A stretch of 37,344 bases of DNA from RBG-16-42-24 sp964396785 (lineage in GTDB: Bacteria > Patescibacteriota > Microgenomatia > UBA8517), in assembly GCA_964396785.1 (NCBI GenBank), contig CAYNFU010000004.1, positions 1-37,344 on the forward strand, in the 5' to 3' direction. A program made the translations under genes and the position numbers. This document shows, one piece after another, positions 20,500-30,200 of the stretch. The number at the start of each line of letters is the position of its first letter. Within the stretch, counting starts at the first letter, position 1. Under the pieces are notes generated by a model, which saw only the letters and a list, made by a program, of their open reading frames with translations, made no database searches and was not told the DNA's origin.

Positions 20500-23187
20500 A
20501 TGCGTGTAACCGCTTCCATTCGATTCAAAACTCTTCGTGTAATGCTTCTTTCTATGATTGTGCTTCTGGTTGGCTTTTCTTATTACGCCCTAACTTATTT
20601 GTCTGAGGAGTTTCATAGTATAGAAGACAGAAGAATCGGTGATAACCTCGAAAGAATTCTGGATACCCAGAAATTTAATCTTGATAACCTAAGTATTAAG
20701 CTAACTGGTTGGGCCGCTTGGGACGATACTTACGAGTTTACAGAAGATAAAAATCAGGAATATATAGATTCCAATCTCACGCCGTTTGCCGTACAAAATC
20801 TAAGGGTCAACTTCATGGTTTTTATGAATAATAAAAGCGAGATTGTTACTAGTTTGGGATACGACTACAACAATTCTCGAGAGGTTGACCTTCCGGAGGG
20901 CCTCCGTGCCCTTATCTACCCCGGAAGCGAAATTATTACTCATAGTGAAGTTAGTGGAGAAAAAAAAGGCATACTTAGTCTCGAAGAGGGTCCTTTAATG
21001 TTTGTCTCTCGCCCGATAATTACCTCCGACGGGGAAGGGCCGATAAAAGGGACACTAATTTTTGCGAGGTTTTTGGATCAGCGGGAATTAGAACTTCTTT
21101 CTGGTGTTGTTCATTTTCCTCTCCAGCTTATTAAAATAGACGACAAGCTAGGGGACGAGTATAAAGAAGCTTTCCAGGTATTAAATAGAGGGGAGAAATA
21201 TCATGTCCATAATGCAGACAGAAAAACCTCTCACGGCTACGCTTTAGTCAAAGACTACTTCGGCAAACCCGCTTTTCTTTTAAGGATGAGTTATCCCAGA
21301 GATATAACCCAACAGGGAGTCAGAAGTATTAATATTTTTATAGCCTCTTTCGTTATAGCCTCTATCGGTTATCTGGTACTAATTATATTTTTCGTGAACC
21401 GCTTTCTTATTAAGCGGGTAGAGGTTTTGTCCCGCGAGGTAGTCAAGATAGGAGAAAGCGGCTCGATGAAACTAAGAATTAACGTCGACCCTAGTCGGGA
21501 CGAAATAGCTTCTTTGGGTACAAGCATTAATAACATGCTTGAATTTCTGCAGATTGCCCAGAGGGAAGTTTCCGAGAAGAAAAAGGAGCTGGAAGGAAAA
21601 GTGGGACAGATTCAAAAACAGAACGAGTCTCTTACAGAGACCAAAAAAGCCATGCTCAACCTTCTCGAGGATGAAAAGGGGCTTGAGCAAGCCCTCAAAT
21701 CCGAGCGTGACAGAATAGGCCTTATCATCTCCTCAATGGGAGAGGGACTTTTGGTTGTTGATAACGAAAAAAGGATAATAATGCTAAATCCTGTTGCCGA
21801 GAATCTTTTAGAAACCAAAGGACAGGTGGTTATCGGTAAAAGCTGGTCGGAAGTAGTAAAAACCCTTAAGGAAGATAAAGAAGTTCCCGTTATGGAGCGT
21901 TCTTTCACCCAAGTGGTAGCCAAAAGAAAGCCGATTATTACCAATCTTGAGGACGACCATTACTATCTAACCAAATCCGGCAGGAAATTCCCGATTGTTT
22001 CAATTACAGCCCCCCTTATTTCTGGCGGTAAGTTAGTCGGGGCAGTCAAGGTATTTAGGGATGCGACAGTCGATAAAGATGCTAAAGAAAATATCGAAAA
22101 AGAGGTGACAGAGCGTACCAAAGAACTCGCTGAGGAAAAGGCCAGACTACTTGCTTCAATTGAGAGTCTTCCGAGAGGATTTATCTTAACCGACCCCGGA
22201 GGAAATGTTATTTTAACCAATAAACTATTAGTTGATATTTTCGGAAAGATTCCGAGAGAAGGCTGGACTCTTGCAAGTCTTCAGACCGTTTTAGGTAAAA
22301 GTTTTGACCTGATGGGGAACTTTAAAAAAGTTATCTCACAAGTGGAAAAATCCGTCTATGTAGGAGCCTTATCGTGGGGTACCAAATTTCTTGAACTATT
22401 CATAGTACCGGTTACTCTAGCTAATGGAAGTGTGGTTGGGACAATAATACTTATAGGAGACGTTACTGAAGCCAAGGTTTTAGAGCGTTCCAAAGACGAG
22501 TTCTTCTCAATTGCCAGCCATGAGCTTCGAACTCCATTAACTGCCATCAGGGGCAATACCGCTCTAATTAAGGATTACTTTGTCAAGAAAGTCAAAGACC
22601 CTGAATTTGTAAATATTGTAGATGATATTCACACATCAAGCATTAGACTAATTGGAATTGTTAATGATTTCTTAAATCTCTCCCGCCTGGAGCAGGGGAG
22701 AATGGAGTTTAAGAAAGAAAAAGTAGATGTTGCGGCCGCGATAAAACAAGTTTTTGAGGAGCTCGGAGAGTCGGCGAGTGCGAAGAGTCTTAAACTTGTA
22801 TATATTGAGTCAAAGACGAAAGTGCCGCTAGCCTTGGCAGATAACGAGAAGGTCAAAGAAGTTTTAGTCAACATTCTTGGAAACGCAATCAATTACACCG
22901 AAAAAGGAGACGTGACAGTAAGTCTCACTGCCGAAGGGGGTCAACTTAAAGTAAAAGTGGCGGATACAGGGAGGGGAATTCTCGTTGCCAATCAAAACCT
23001 TCTTTTCAGGAAATTCCAACAGGCAGGCTCAAGTCTCTATACCAGGGATACGACCAAGGGAACGGGGCTCGGGCTTTACATTAGTAAGCTTATGGTCGAG
23101 GGAATGGAGGGAACAATTGGCCTCTTGGTGAGTAAAGTTGGGGAGGGTTCAACTTTTTGTTTCACACTTCCTATTGCAAAGAGTTAG
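20500..23187 (+). CDS. Sensor histidine kinase (CHASE4-like, HAMP, two PAS, HisKA, HATPase)
   Basis: The 895-residue kinase has a first helix at 11-33, an extracytoplasmic CHASE4-like domain (about 50-270, with WAAWDDTYEF at 71-80), a second helix (278-299) and a HAMP linker (300-353). A coiled coil, one PAS (403-525), a second PAS-like unit (545-660) and the kinase core follow. The core has the phosphoacceptor His674 in SHELRTPL, an N box NILGNAINYT at 791-800, G1 DTGRGI at 822-827 and G2 GTGLGL at 854-859, so it looks active. It is expected to phosphorylate one or both of the response regulators directly downstream. Starts two bases after the PAS gene; no promoter of its own is apparent. 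Confidence 0.92.
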   Translation: MRVTASIRFKTLRVMLLSMIVLLVGFSYYALTYLSEEFHSIEDRRIGDNLERILDTQKFNLDNLSIKLTGWAAWDDTYEFTEDKNQEYIDSNLTPFAVQNLRVNFMVFMNNKSEIVTSLGYDYNNSREVDLPEGLRALIYPGSEIITHSEVSGEKKGILSLEEGPLMFVSRPIITSDGEGPIKGTLIFARFLDQRELELLSGVVHFPLQLIKIDDKLGDEYKEAFQVLNRGEKYHVHNADRKTSHGYALVKDYFGKPAFLLRMSYPRDITQQGVRSINIFIASFVIASIGYLVLIIFFVNRFLIKRVEVLSREVVKIGESGSMKLRINVDPSRDEIASLGTSINNMLEFLQIAQREVSEKKKELEGKVGQIQKQNESLTETKKAMLNLLEDEKGLEQALKSERDRIGLIISSMGEGLLVVDNEKRIIMLNPVAENLLETKGQVVIGKSWSEVVKTLKEDKEVPVMERSFTQVVAKRKPIITNLEDDHYYLTKSGRKFPIVSITAPLISGGKLVGAVKVFRDATVDKDAKENIEKEVTERTKELAEEKARLLASIESLPRGFILTDPGGNVILTNKLLVDIFGKIPREGWTLASLQTVLGKSFDLMGNFKKVISQVEKSVYVGALSWGTKFLELFIVPVTLANGSVVGTIILIGDVTEAKVLERSKDEFFSIASHELRTPLTAIRGNTALIKDYFVKKVKDPEFVNIVDDIHTSSIRLIGIVNDFLNLSRLEQGRMEFKKEKVDVAAAIKQVFEELGESASAKSLKLVYIESKTKVPLALADNEKVKEVLVNILGNAINYTEKGDVTVSLTAEGGQLKVKVADTGRGILVANQNLLFRKFQQAGSSLYTRDTTKGTGLGLYISKLMVEGMEGTIGLLVSKVGEGSTFCFTLPIAKS

Positions 23188-23210
23188 GGTTGACATTTAA
23201 AATGTAAAAT

Positions 23211-23579
23211 ATGTCGAAGATTCTCATTATTGAAGACGATCCATACGTTCTCAAGTTTTACGCTAGACTTTTTGCCCTGGGTAAATACGAGGTCGAAATG
23301 GCGGGAAGCGGCAAGGAGGGACTGGAAAAAGCAAGGGCGTCAAAACCCAGTTTGATTCTTCTTGATATAATGATGCCCGAAATGGATGGATTTGTAGTCC
23401 TTAAAGAGCTCAAGGCCGACCCTGAAACAAAAGACTCTGAAGTCATTATGCTTACAAATCTAAGTGATACGGAATCATATAAAAAGGCAATTGAGTTGGG
23501 GGCAAATGGCTATTTGATCAAAGTAAATAACCCGCCCGAAAAACTCATTGAGGAGATAGAAAAACACATTCATGGCTAA
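23211..23579 (+). CDS. Single-domain response regulator 1
   Basis: The 122-residue protein is a bare receiver domain. Asp9 and Asp10 (EDDP) bind the metal, Asp52 (LLDIMMPEMDG) is the phosphorylation site, and Thr82 and Lys104 complete the active site. With no DNA-binding or enzyme output it would act CheY-like by docking to a partner. It lies 23 bases after the histidine kinase and overlaps the second regulator by eight bases. It shares over half its residues with regulator 2 and probably arose by tandem duplication. Confidence 0.93.
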   Translation: MSKILIIEDDPYVLKFYARLFALGKYEVEMAGSGKEGLEKARASKPSLILLDIMMPEMDGFVVLKELKADPETKDSEVIMLTNLSDTESYKKAIELGANGYLIKVNNPPEKLIEEIEKHIHG

Positions 23580-23988
23580 GATATTAATTATTGAAGACGA
23601 CCCCCTGATGAGCAGGATGTATCAAAAGATATTCTCCTTTGAGGGCTACGAGGTAGACGTTGCCGAAGACGGGGAGGACGGCCTGGCCAAGGTAAGGAGT
23701 TGGGGCCCCAACCTCATACTTTTGGATATTATGATGCCCAAAATGAACGGTATGGAGGTTCTGGAGAGGCTTAAAAGTGACCCTACCACAAAAAAACTTC
23801 CTGTTGTGATTTTGACCAACCTGGCTGGTCAAAAAGACGCAGAAACTGCAATGGGCAAAGGAGCAGTAAAATATATAGTAAAGTCCGAGTACGAGCCCAA
23901 AGAAGTCGCCAATATGGTCAAAGAGATTCTGGCCGGCTATACCAGAGAAGAGGTACCCCAAGTTTCGGAAGATAAACAACAAGGTTAA
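23572..23988 (+). CDS. Single-domain response regulator 2
   Basis: This 138-residue receiver has Asp9, Asp10, Asp52 (LLDIMMPKMNG), Thr82 and Lys104, all the residues needed for phosphotransfer. After the receiver it carries about 15 extra polar residues (TREEVPQVSEDKQQG) absent from regulator 1. Again there is no output domain. The ATG lies inside the end of regulator 1, so the two are translationally coupled. Two CheY-like regulators with one kinase suggest a phosphate sink or two different docking targets, rather than direct gene regulation. Confidence 0.93.
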   Translation: MAKILIIEDDPLMSRMYQKIFSFEGYEVDVAEDGEDGLAKVRSWGPNLILLDIMMPKMNGMEVLERLKSDPTTKKLPVVILTNLAGQKDAETAMGKGAVKYIVKSEYEPKEVANMVKEILAGYTREEVPQVSEDKQQG

Positions 23989-23990
23989 AA

Positions 23991-24260
23991 ATGCCCCAGT
24001 CTCAAAAAACTTCAAATGCTAAAGTTCCATACGTTCCCCTTAATTCACCACTTAAAATAGAAGGCGCCAAAGTCAGGTCCGAGTCCGTACCCTCATATTC
24101 CGGCTCTCCACTAACTTATGAAAGCGCTCTTGCCCAAGCAAAGGTTCGTGATGGGAAAGTCAGAAGGGACGACAATCTTTTTGTTCTGGGAAGTGTAGTT
24201 ACCATTCTCATGCTCCTCGGCGTTGCCGCTATTTACTTTTTCCTCTTAAAATATACTTAA
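23991..24260 (+). CDS. Small tail-anchored membrane protein
   Basis: The 89-residue product has a polar, Ser/Pro-rich N-terminal 60 residues and one strong C-terminal membrane helix (64-86, FVLGSVVTILMLLGVAAIYFFLLKYT), so the N-terminus is probably cytoplasmic. It starts two bases after regulator 2 and belongs to the same transcription unit. I do not recognise the family. Its location suggests it could be a membrane docking target or scaffold for the receivers. Confidence 0.65.
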   Translation: MPQSQKTSNAKVPYVPLNSPLKIEGAKVRSESVPSYSGSPLTYESALAQAKVRDGKVRRDDNLFVLGSVVTILMLLGVAAIYFFLLKYT

Positions 24261-24281
24261 TAGGGGAGTATTATTTAATTG

Positions 24282-25097
24282 ATGCTAGGGTTTAATAAAA
24301 AGACCACGGCAAGGCGCAGACTAATTTTTGTATTTTTTATTCTGGGAGCTTCCTTAGCCACATTATTCTTGGGTAATATAAGCTGGCCTAAAGATATTTC
24401 TTTCCAAAATCTCTGGGGTGTGGCATCTGTATGTCTTGCAGCTACAGCTGGGGTTTTAGCCCTTATAAAGCTTATGACCCGCAAGAAAAATAAGTACGCA
24501 TTTATCGCAGGAGGTTTTTTTGGGGTTGCCGTAATTGAGCTTTATAGCCTATTTAGCCCCCTTGGCCCCTCAGCGCTTCTTTGGCTCCTATCTAAAATAC
24601 TTCTTTCAGGGTACTTACTTCTATCACTTAAGGCTTGGCGTGAGGGAGAAGGGGAACAGAAGGGCTTAAAGCCCAGAGTTTATGTCTCCGCTGCAGTTTC
24701 GGCCGTACTTATTATAATTTTGGTGAGCCTGCTTCCCTCTTACGACCCATATAATCCAATGGGTCCTTTTGGTCGACCGATTGAACTGACCGCCGTCTTT
24801 TTATTCGCTGCGACGGCAATCGGATACTATTCCAAAGGCTATTGGGAGTTTAAATACTTTGAATTCTGGTTTCTGCTTTCACTTGTTTCCGCTATTTTTT
24901 CCCAAACCTATATGGCTCTCTCGCAATCATATTTTGATGGAATATACTGGGGGGCCATAATCTTAAAGAATTTGGGTTACTTATTTGCTCTTATTGGGCT
25001 TTTAGCAAGTTCATGGGCGGCATTCCGAGAAGTTGAGGCTGAAAAGAAGTATTTAGCAGGACACACTAAGGGAGAAGCCTACCTTAAAGAGCAATAA
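24282..25097 (+). CDS. Multi-pass (about 7TM) membrane protein, MASE-like, without output domain
   Basis: I start at ATG 24282 (271 residues); a TTG three bases earlier is also in frame, and GGGGAG lies about 15 bases upstream. Hydrophobic stretches lie near 11-31, 43-64, 72-92, 96-115, 133-150, 167-184, 196-214 and 225-246. The layout resembles the membrane sensory domains (MASE-type) that precede signalling outputs, and like the Cache protein it ends in a short charged tail (FREVEAEKKYLAG). It is the last plus-strand gene of the sensory locus and faces the O-antigen-ligase gene across 36 bases. Function unknown. Confidence 0.65.
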   Translation: MLGFNKKTTARRRLIFVFFILGASLATLFLGNISWPKDISFQNLWGVASVCLAATAGVLALIKLMTRKKNKYAFIAGGFFGVAVIELYSLFSPLGPSALLWLLSKILLSGYLLLSLKAWREGEGEQKGLKPRVYVSAAVSAVLIIILVSLLPSYDPYNPMGPFGRPIELTAVFLFAATAIGYYSKGYWEFKYFEFWFLLSLVSAIFSQTYMALSQSYFDGIYWGAIILKNLGYLFALIGLLASSWAAFREVEAEKKYLAGHTKGEAYLKEQ

Positions 25098-25133
25098 CCC
25101 TTTACAATCTCTCATGCGTGGAGTTACTGATTC

Positions 25134-27119
25134 TTAGGGGGTTGGAGAGGGCGATGGTTCACCTTCTGGAGGTTGAGACTCTTCGGGAAGTTCAAGTGGA
25201 GGTTCAAGCGGCGGCACTGTTTCTTCTCCTTGAGGAGGTGTAAGGCTTTCCCCGCCTTGAGCTTCAGCAGATTTCTTGGCCTGTAAATCCTCAAGTTCTT
25301 TCTGGGCGGTTAAAAAGTCTTGTGAATTTTTGTCTTGTATTAAGGATAGTACCAATGTCATCTGGGTTATGGCTTTATCAATTTCCCCATTATCCCTGTA
25401 GGCAAATGCCAAATTATAATGCCCATTGGCTAGATCCGGTTTGGTAGCAACTGCAAGCTCCATCACCCTTACAGCCTCTCCATACTGCTTGAGTCCATAA
25501 TGTACTCCCCCCAGAGAAATTCTTAAGTTGGGGTTTAGTGGGTCAAGAGCAACAGCCTGTGAATATGTTTGGACAGCGAAGTTATCGGCTCCTTCAGCAA
25601 TGGGCATAATTGCCCTATAAATTCCAGCCAAAACCTCCCAGTTTCCCGCCCTGGCTGGATTTAGCACAACCGCAGCTTTTCCTTCGTTTATTGCTTGCTG
25701 GACGAGCTGAGTGAGAGTGGTTCTTTCTGCCTCTGTTAAGTCAGCCTTTTGAGCAAGATTTCTGGCAATGGCTAGGTTTACTTGTGAAAATATCGAATGA
25801 TACCTGTCAACCTGGGGATTTAGCCTTATAGCAGTTCTTACTTTGTCATAAGTAGCCTGTCCGTCACCACGAGCAAGTGCATCAATTCCCTCCTTAAATG
25901 TGTATTCAGCGACAAGGGTTCTTCCCATATAGAATGTAAATAGAGCGACAGCCAAAATAACGGGTAGACTTACTATTAATGAGGGAAGTCGAGAGCTAGC
26001 TCCAGAAACCCCTACGGAGGTCAAATTAAGCGAGGTGTGTGTAGTTTTGGCAAATAATGAAAGAAGGATAAATAAAAGAATGCTCACAAGTATGGTTACC
26101 GGGAAGAAGGCCAAAAGGATAAGTAATAGGCATAGAGAAATCGTTTCTGGGTAAGAGCGAAGACTTGAAAGCTCTCCCTCTTTCATTTCGCGTCTAACTA
26201 CCCTAAAGACCGAGTAGACTAAGATTAGGAGTGCAGCAAGCCCAAGCAATCCTATTTCTGTTAGGGCCGTTAGATAGAAATCCCTACCTGTTGCAAATCT
26301 CACAGGCCAAAGGTCTGTCGAGTTATATGCGATCGGCTTAAATCGGGAAAAAGCAGTTATATAGTTACCCGGCCCTATTCCAAGTACTGGGGATTGCTTA
26401 AGGGAGTCGACTGCTACATTCCAGGTTACTCCAAAACTTGGGAATCGGGGAGAGAAAGGTTTTCCAGGAAGCATTTGATAAATTGACGCTGAAAGCGCAA
26501 GGCCGGTTAAGATTATAAAGACAATTGCTACTCCCTTTTTAAGCATAGCCTTTTCCCTCAAAAATTCTGAGATACCCAAGGGAAGAAGGGCTCCAAGAAA
26601 TATTGCGGCGGGCAAGTATCCTCCGTCTGGCGTAAATCCTGCGCTTCTTACTGCTGCCGGAAGGCCAGAAATTGAGGAAAGTGTCCCCGATACTCCCAAA
26701 AGGAGAATTAAGGCGAAAATACTCGATGCGGCAAGAAGTATTGTCAGGAGGGCCTTCTTCTCAGATGCCCCCATTTGGTTGATTAGGTAATAAAGAAGTG
26801 CCCCGCCAACAAAAGCAGTTGCCGTTCCCGGAAGTAAGTAAGCCTCCATCTTATTGGGGGTTCTTAAGATCGCGCTTAAAAGGTAGGAAGCCGCCAGTAG
26901 TAGAACCGGAAAGTCAAGGCTTCCTACTTGAAATTCAAGCTTACCGCTTAAAATAACCCTTACTGCCTTTACCAGGAGAAGAAGTCCAACACCTATGGCC
27001 AGAACCGCCAACCTTCCGGGTGTAAATATATTAGGCGAAATGGGAAGAAGTGCGAGGGGGAGTAAAAATACCGTCGCATATACCAAATACTTCTCAAGTT
27101 TTTCCAATAGAACCTGCAT
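25134..27119 (-). CDS. O-antigen ligase/polymerase-like membrane protein with C-terminal TPR domain
   Basis: The 661-residue protein begins with about a dozen membrane segments and contains the Wzy_C-type motif SPVLGIGPGNYITAF (243-257) followed by FYLTALTEIGLLGLA (281-295), typical of O-antigen ligases and polymerases. Its C-terminal part (about 415-600) is a run of TPR-like helical pairs, for example YGEAVRVMELAVATKPDLANGHYNLA, and it ends in a Pro/Glu-rich tail. Such Wzy-TPR fusions are usual in CPR genomes. It would ligate or polymerise the surface glycan made by the window's glycosyltransferases. A promoter just upstream gives a very short leader. The family is clear; ligase versus polymerase is not. 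Confidence 0.87.
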   Translation of the reverse strand: MQVLLEKLEKYLVYATVFLLPLALLPISPNIFTPGRLAVLAIGVGLLLLVKAVRVILSGKLEFQVGSLDFPVLLLAASYLLSAILRTPNKMEAYLLPGTATAFVGGALLYYLINQMGASEKKALLTILLAASSIFALILLLGVSGTLSSISGLPAAVRSAGFTPDGGYLPAAIFLGALLPLGISEFLREKAMLKKGVAIVFIILTGLALSASIYQMLPGKPFSPRFPSFGVTWNVAVDSLKQSPVLGIGPGNYITAFSRFKPIAYNSTDLWPVRFATGRDFYLTALTEIGLLGLAALLILVYSVFRVVRREMKEGELSSLRSYPETISLCLLLILLAFFPVTILVSILLFILLSLFAKTTHTSLNLTSVGVSGASSRLPSLIVSLPVILAVALFTFYMGRTLVAEYTFKEGIDALARGDGQATYDKVRTAIRLNPQVDRYHSIFSQVNLAIARNLAQKADLTEAERTTLTQLVQQAINEGKAAVVLNPARAGNWEVLAGIYRAIMPIAEGADNFAVQTYSQAVALDPLNPNLRISLGGVHYGLKQYGEAVRVMELAVATKPDLANGHYNLAFAYRDNGEIDKAITQMTLVLSLIQDKNSQDFLTAQKELEDLQAKKSAEAQGGESLTPPQGEETVPPLEPPLELPEESQPPEGEPSPSPTP

Positions 27120-27130
27120 TTAAGTTAGTT

Positions 27131-27160
27131 TATTTACGCCCTTACAAATAGTCTTGTCAA
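27131..27160 (-). promoter_or_regulatory. Sigma70-like promoter for the O-antigen-ligase-like gene
   Basis: On the minus strand a consensus TTGACA (27155-27160) and TAAATA (27131-27136) are separated by 18 bases. Eleven bases lie between the -10 and the ATG at 27119, so the leader would be about four bases. Upstream of it lies an AT-rich stretch with two hairpins. Confidence 0.55.
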
Positions 27161-27189
27161 GTGCCATTTTAGAACAAAATACAACTCTG

Positions 27190-27245
27190 TATATAAAAGT
27201 ATATAGTAAGGCATATATTGATATACATATTATAAATAGTATATC
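27190..27245. repeat. Two AT-rich inverted repeats downstream of the LamG gene
   Basis: GATATAC (27220-27226) pairs with GTATATC (27239-27245) around a 12-base loop, and TATATA (27190-27195) repeats at 27200-27205 with an AAAG loop. They lie directly after the LamG stop on the minus strand. The stems are weak and no U-tract follows, so termination is uncertain. They occupy the 128-base gap between the LamG and O-antigen-ligase-like genes, with the promoter at its far end. Confidence 0.4.
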
Positions 27246-27247
27246 GG

Positions 27248-30200
27248 CTAAGGCGGACCAGTGGCAGATCCGAAAAAGACCGCACCCTCGTTATATGCCT
27301 TTTTAACCTGAGCCTGACTTAAGGGGTAACTGTAAATACGGACATTGTCAATTTGACCATCGAAAGGATTGCCCTCATCAGACTCCGAACCTATTTGAAA
27401 AGAAACAGCCGGGTCTGAAGGTAAAGATCCTACGGTACTTCCGGCAGTCACAATTCCATCGACATAGACGAAGATCTGTCCGATATCATTATCCCAAACG
27501 CCCACGATATGGTGCCAACCTGCCGCCGTAATTGTAATACCCGAGCTATTGACAATGTCTCCGACCGATCCGTTTCCCACATTGAAAACAGATAAATCTC
27601 CTACATTAATATACAGAGCCCAACCGTCAATGAGTGTGGATGAAATATCATCTTTTTTCGAAGCAATTACGTCAAGTGTATTAAATGTTGCCCGATTTAC
27701 CCAGGCTTCGACTGAAAAACCAGAATCAACTATGTTGAATTGACTTTGGTCACCCATATCTACATAGTCCGCGTTGGCTGCCGTAGCGTCGCCGTCAAAA
27801 TCCAAAGAAGCATTTCTTTTGCCGGTTGTTCCGTTATTCCACATCTCCGTTGTCGTTCCTGAGCTACAGGAGCCTACAGAAGTATTACTTCCTCCGGAGC
27901 CTGCCGAAATTGTTCCGTTTAAACCGAAAGCCTCACCACTACTGTTAATAGCAGAATTATAGGCAGTTGTGCCCGAACACTCATCGAGCTTATACCAAGC
28001 CCAAGGTGCCCCACGGTTATATGTATAAACTGTTTGGGCGTCGGTAAGTGTATAGTTATAAAATCGAACATCGTCGATTGTTCCATCCCAGCCGTCGCTA
28101 GTTCCGTCTCTGTCCATTCCGATATATAGGGCATTAGCATTTGTTAAGGTAGCCAACGCAGCTCCTCCCGACGCAACCACTCTTCCATCAACGAAAAGTT
28201 TTAAACCTTCCGATGTATCGCGTTTTCCAACAACGTGGTGCCAGAGGCTATCGTCATAGTCAATCCCGCTAGTACAGGCAAAGGCATCCGGAGTCCAAGT
28301 TGTATCATCATCGGTTGCAAAACAAAAGTCGCCGCTGTCGTCCATATAAAGTTTGTAACCCCCGTTTGTGGTATCTGCCTTAGTCATAATATAGTCGTTG
28401 CTTGTCGAGATGGCGCCATTATGTTTAACCCAGGCCATTATGGTAAATCCCTGATCGTCGGCAACATCGAATTCGGAATCGTCCGCCCAGGAAAGATATT
28501 CGTTGGAGCCATCAAGAGTCAAAACGGAGCTACTTTTATTAAGATACATGGATTTGGACCAATCTGTTTCCTCGATGTTGTTCATGGTCATATTATTTTC
28601 ACCTCCCGAGGAATCACTTACAGTTGTTGTACCCGTTCCTTCGCTTAGTCTCCACCAGCCGTTAGGGGGATTTCCTCCAAGACCACCGTCGTCATAGCCG
28701 GTGATATCCCCGAGTACGGCGCTGGATCCGTAATTCATATCAACCTTAACCTCAGAAGAGAAGAGAGCAGAACGGAAGATTTTTACCTCGTCAAGGTCGC
28801 CATTAAAGTCGTCCGTATCGTTGGTTGCGTTTCTATCGCCAATTGTCAAAGAGTCAGTGTTTGACAGGTTTCCGGTTGCGGTAAGTGTAGCGTCAGCATC
28901 AACTAATTTCGCGTCTATATAAAGCTCAAGACGCCCAGTTGTGGTATTTCGTATGCAAACCGCATGATGCCATGTTTGGTCGTAGTAGTCTGTATTTGCG
29001 GCTGTATCTCCGGCAGAATCTTCGGGGAAAGTAGTTGCATCATCGTCAATTCCACAGACGATCTCTGCATTTGTGGCAGTTGCCCATATGGCATAACCCG
29101 CTGATGCGGCCTCTTTACTTACAAGGTACTCGTCGTTTGAGGGATTTGTCAGGGAATCCGATTTAAACCACAGACTTAACGAGAAATCTTCGGCTGTATT
29201 AAAGTCGAAATCTGGATCATCTGTCTTTGAAAGCCAATTGGCCCCCGTTCCATTCCAGGCACCATTAAATTTACCAGACGGGGTCCAAGATGAGCTGTTT
29301 AAAGTCAAATCATTGTTATTGGTTGTGGTATCTTGGGCAGTAGTACCGTATTCATCGTCCATTTTCCAGCGGGCAACATATGAACCAACGGGGGAGCCGG
29401 GGGAGGGGTGGCCGGCATTCATATCTGTGATTAATTGAGTCGAGTTACGGGCATAGGCGTAGACTTTAACATCGTCGACCCTAGAATTTACATTAAAAGG
29501 AGAGCTTGCACCTCCCATAATTGAAAAGAGTTGAGTGTTTGTCATGGAATCTACACTTGAAATTGTTCCGGCTTCGGAAGTCTTATCTTTAACCCCATTT
29601 ATATATACTGCCGTATTTGTAGTGGAGTCACGATCAAAAACCGCGGCAATGTGATACCAAGTATTGGCAGTGAGCCTCGTAAAAGCGGTACAGGTCTCGT
29701 ATTTGTCCGTACCATCCGCGACATATAGGCAAATGTTGCCATCGTTTGGATTGGACCATGCCAGCAAAGCATATCCGGCTCCGGTATCAAGTGCGTTGGC
29801 CTTTTTACGAATTAGTAATAAATCGTTGTCAGTATCTTCCCGATAAAACCAACCTTCAATTGTCAGGTTCTCTCCCTTTATGTCAGTAATAGTGTTTTGG
29901 GTAGTAGTAATCGCGTCTGATGATTGTCCAACTCTTACTCCACTTCCAAATTTTGCAGTTGTCCAGCTAGCTCCGGAGGCTAAAGTAAGCGTATCAATTC
30001 CTGCGCCGCCGAATTCTAAAGAGCCGCTGGTATCATTTGCCGAAGTTCCCGTATTTTCGTCTAGTTGGTAATAGGCAATTGGAGCAGGTCCCCAGGAATA
30101 GAGTTTTTCGATTTCGGCTGAGGACATTGCTCGGTTGTAGATGCGAACGTCGTCAATTTTACCGGTGTAGTCGTATAGCCCGTACGCGGCACTTCCACCA

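Noticed and set aside
27220..27245. Rho-independent terminator after the LamG gene
   Set aside because: The stem has only A-T pairs apart from its end pairs, and no U-tract follows on the minus strand.
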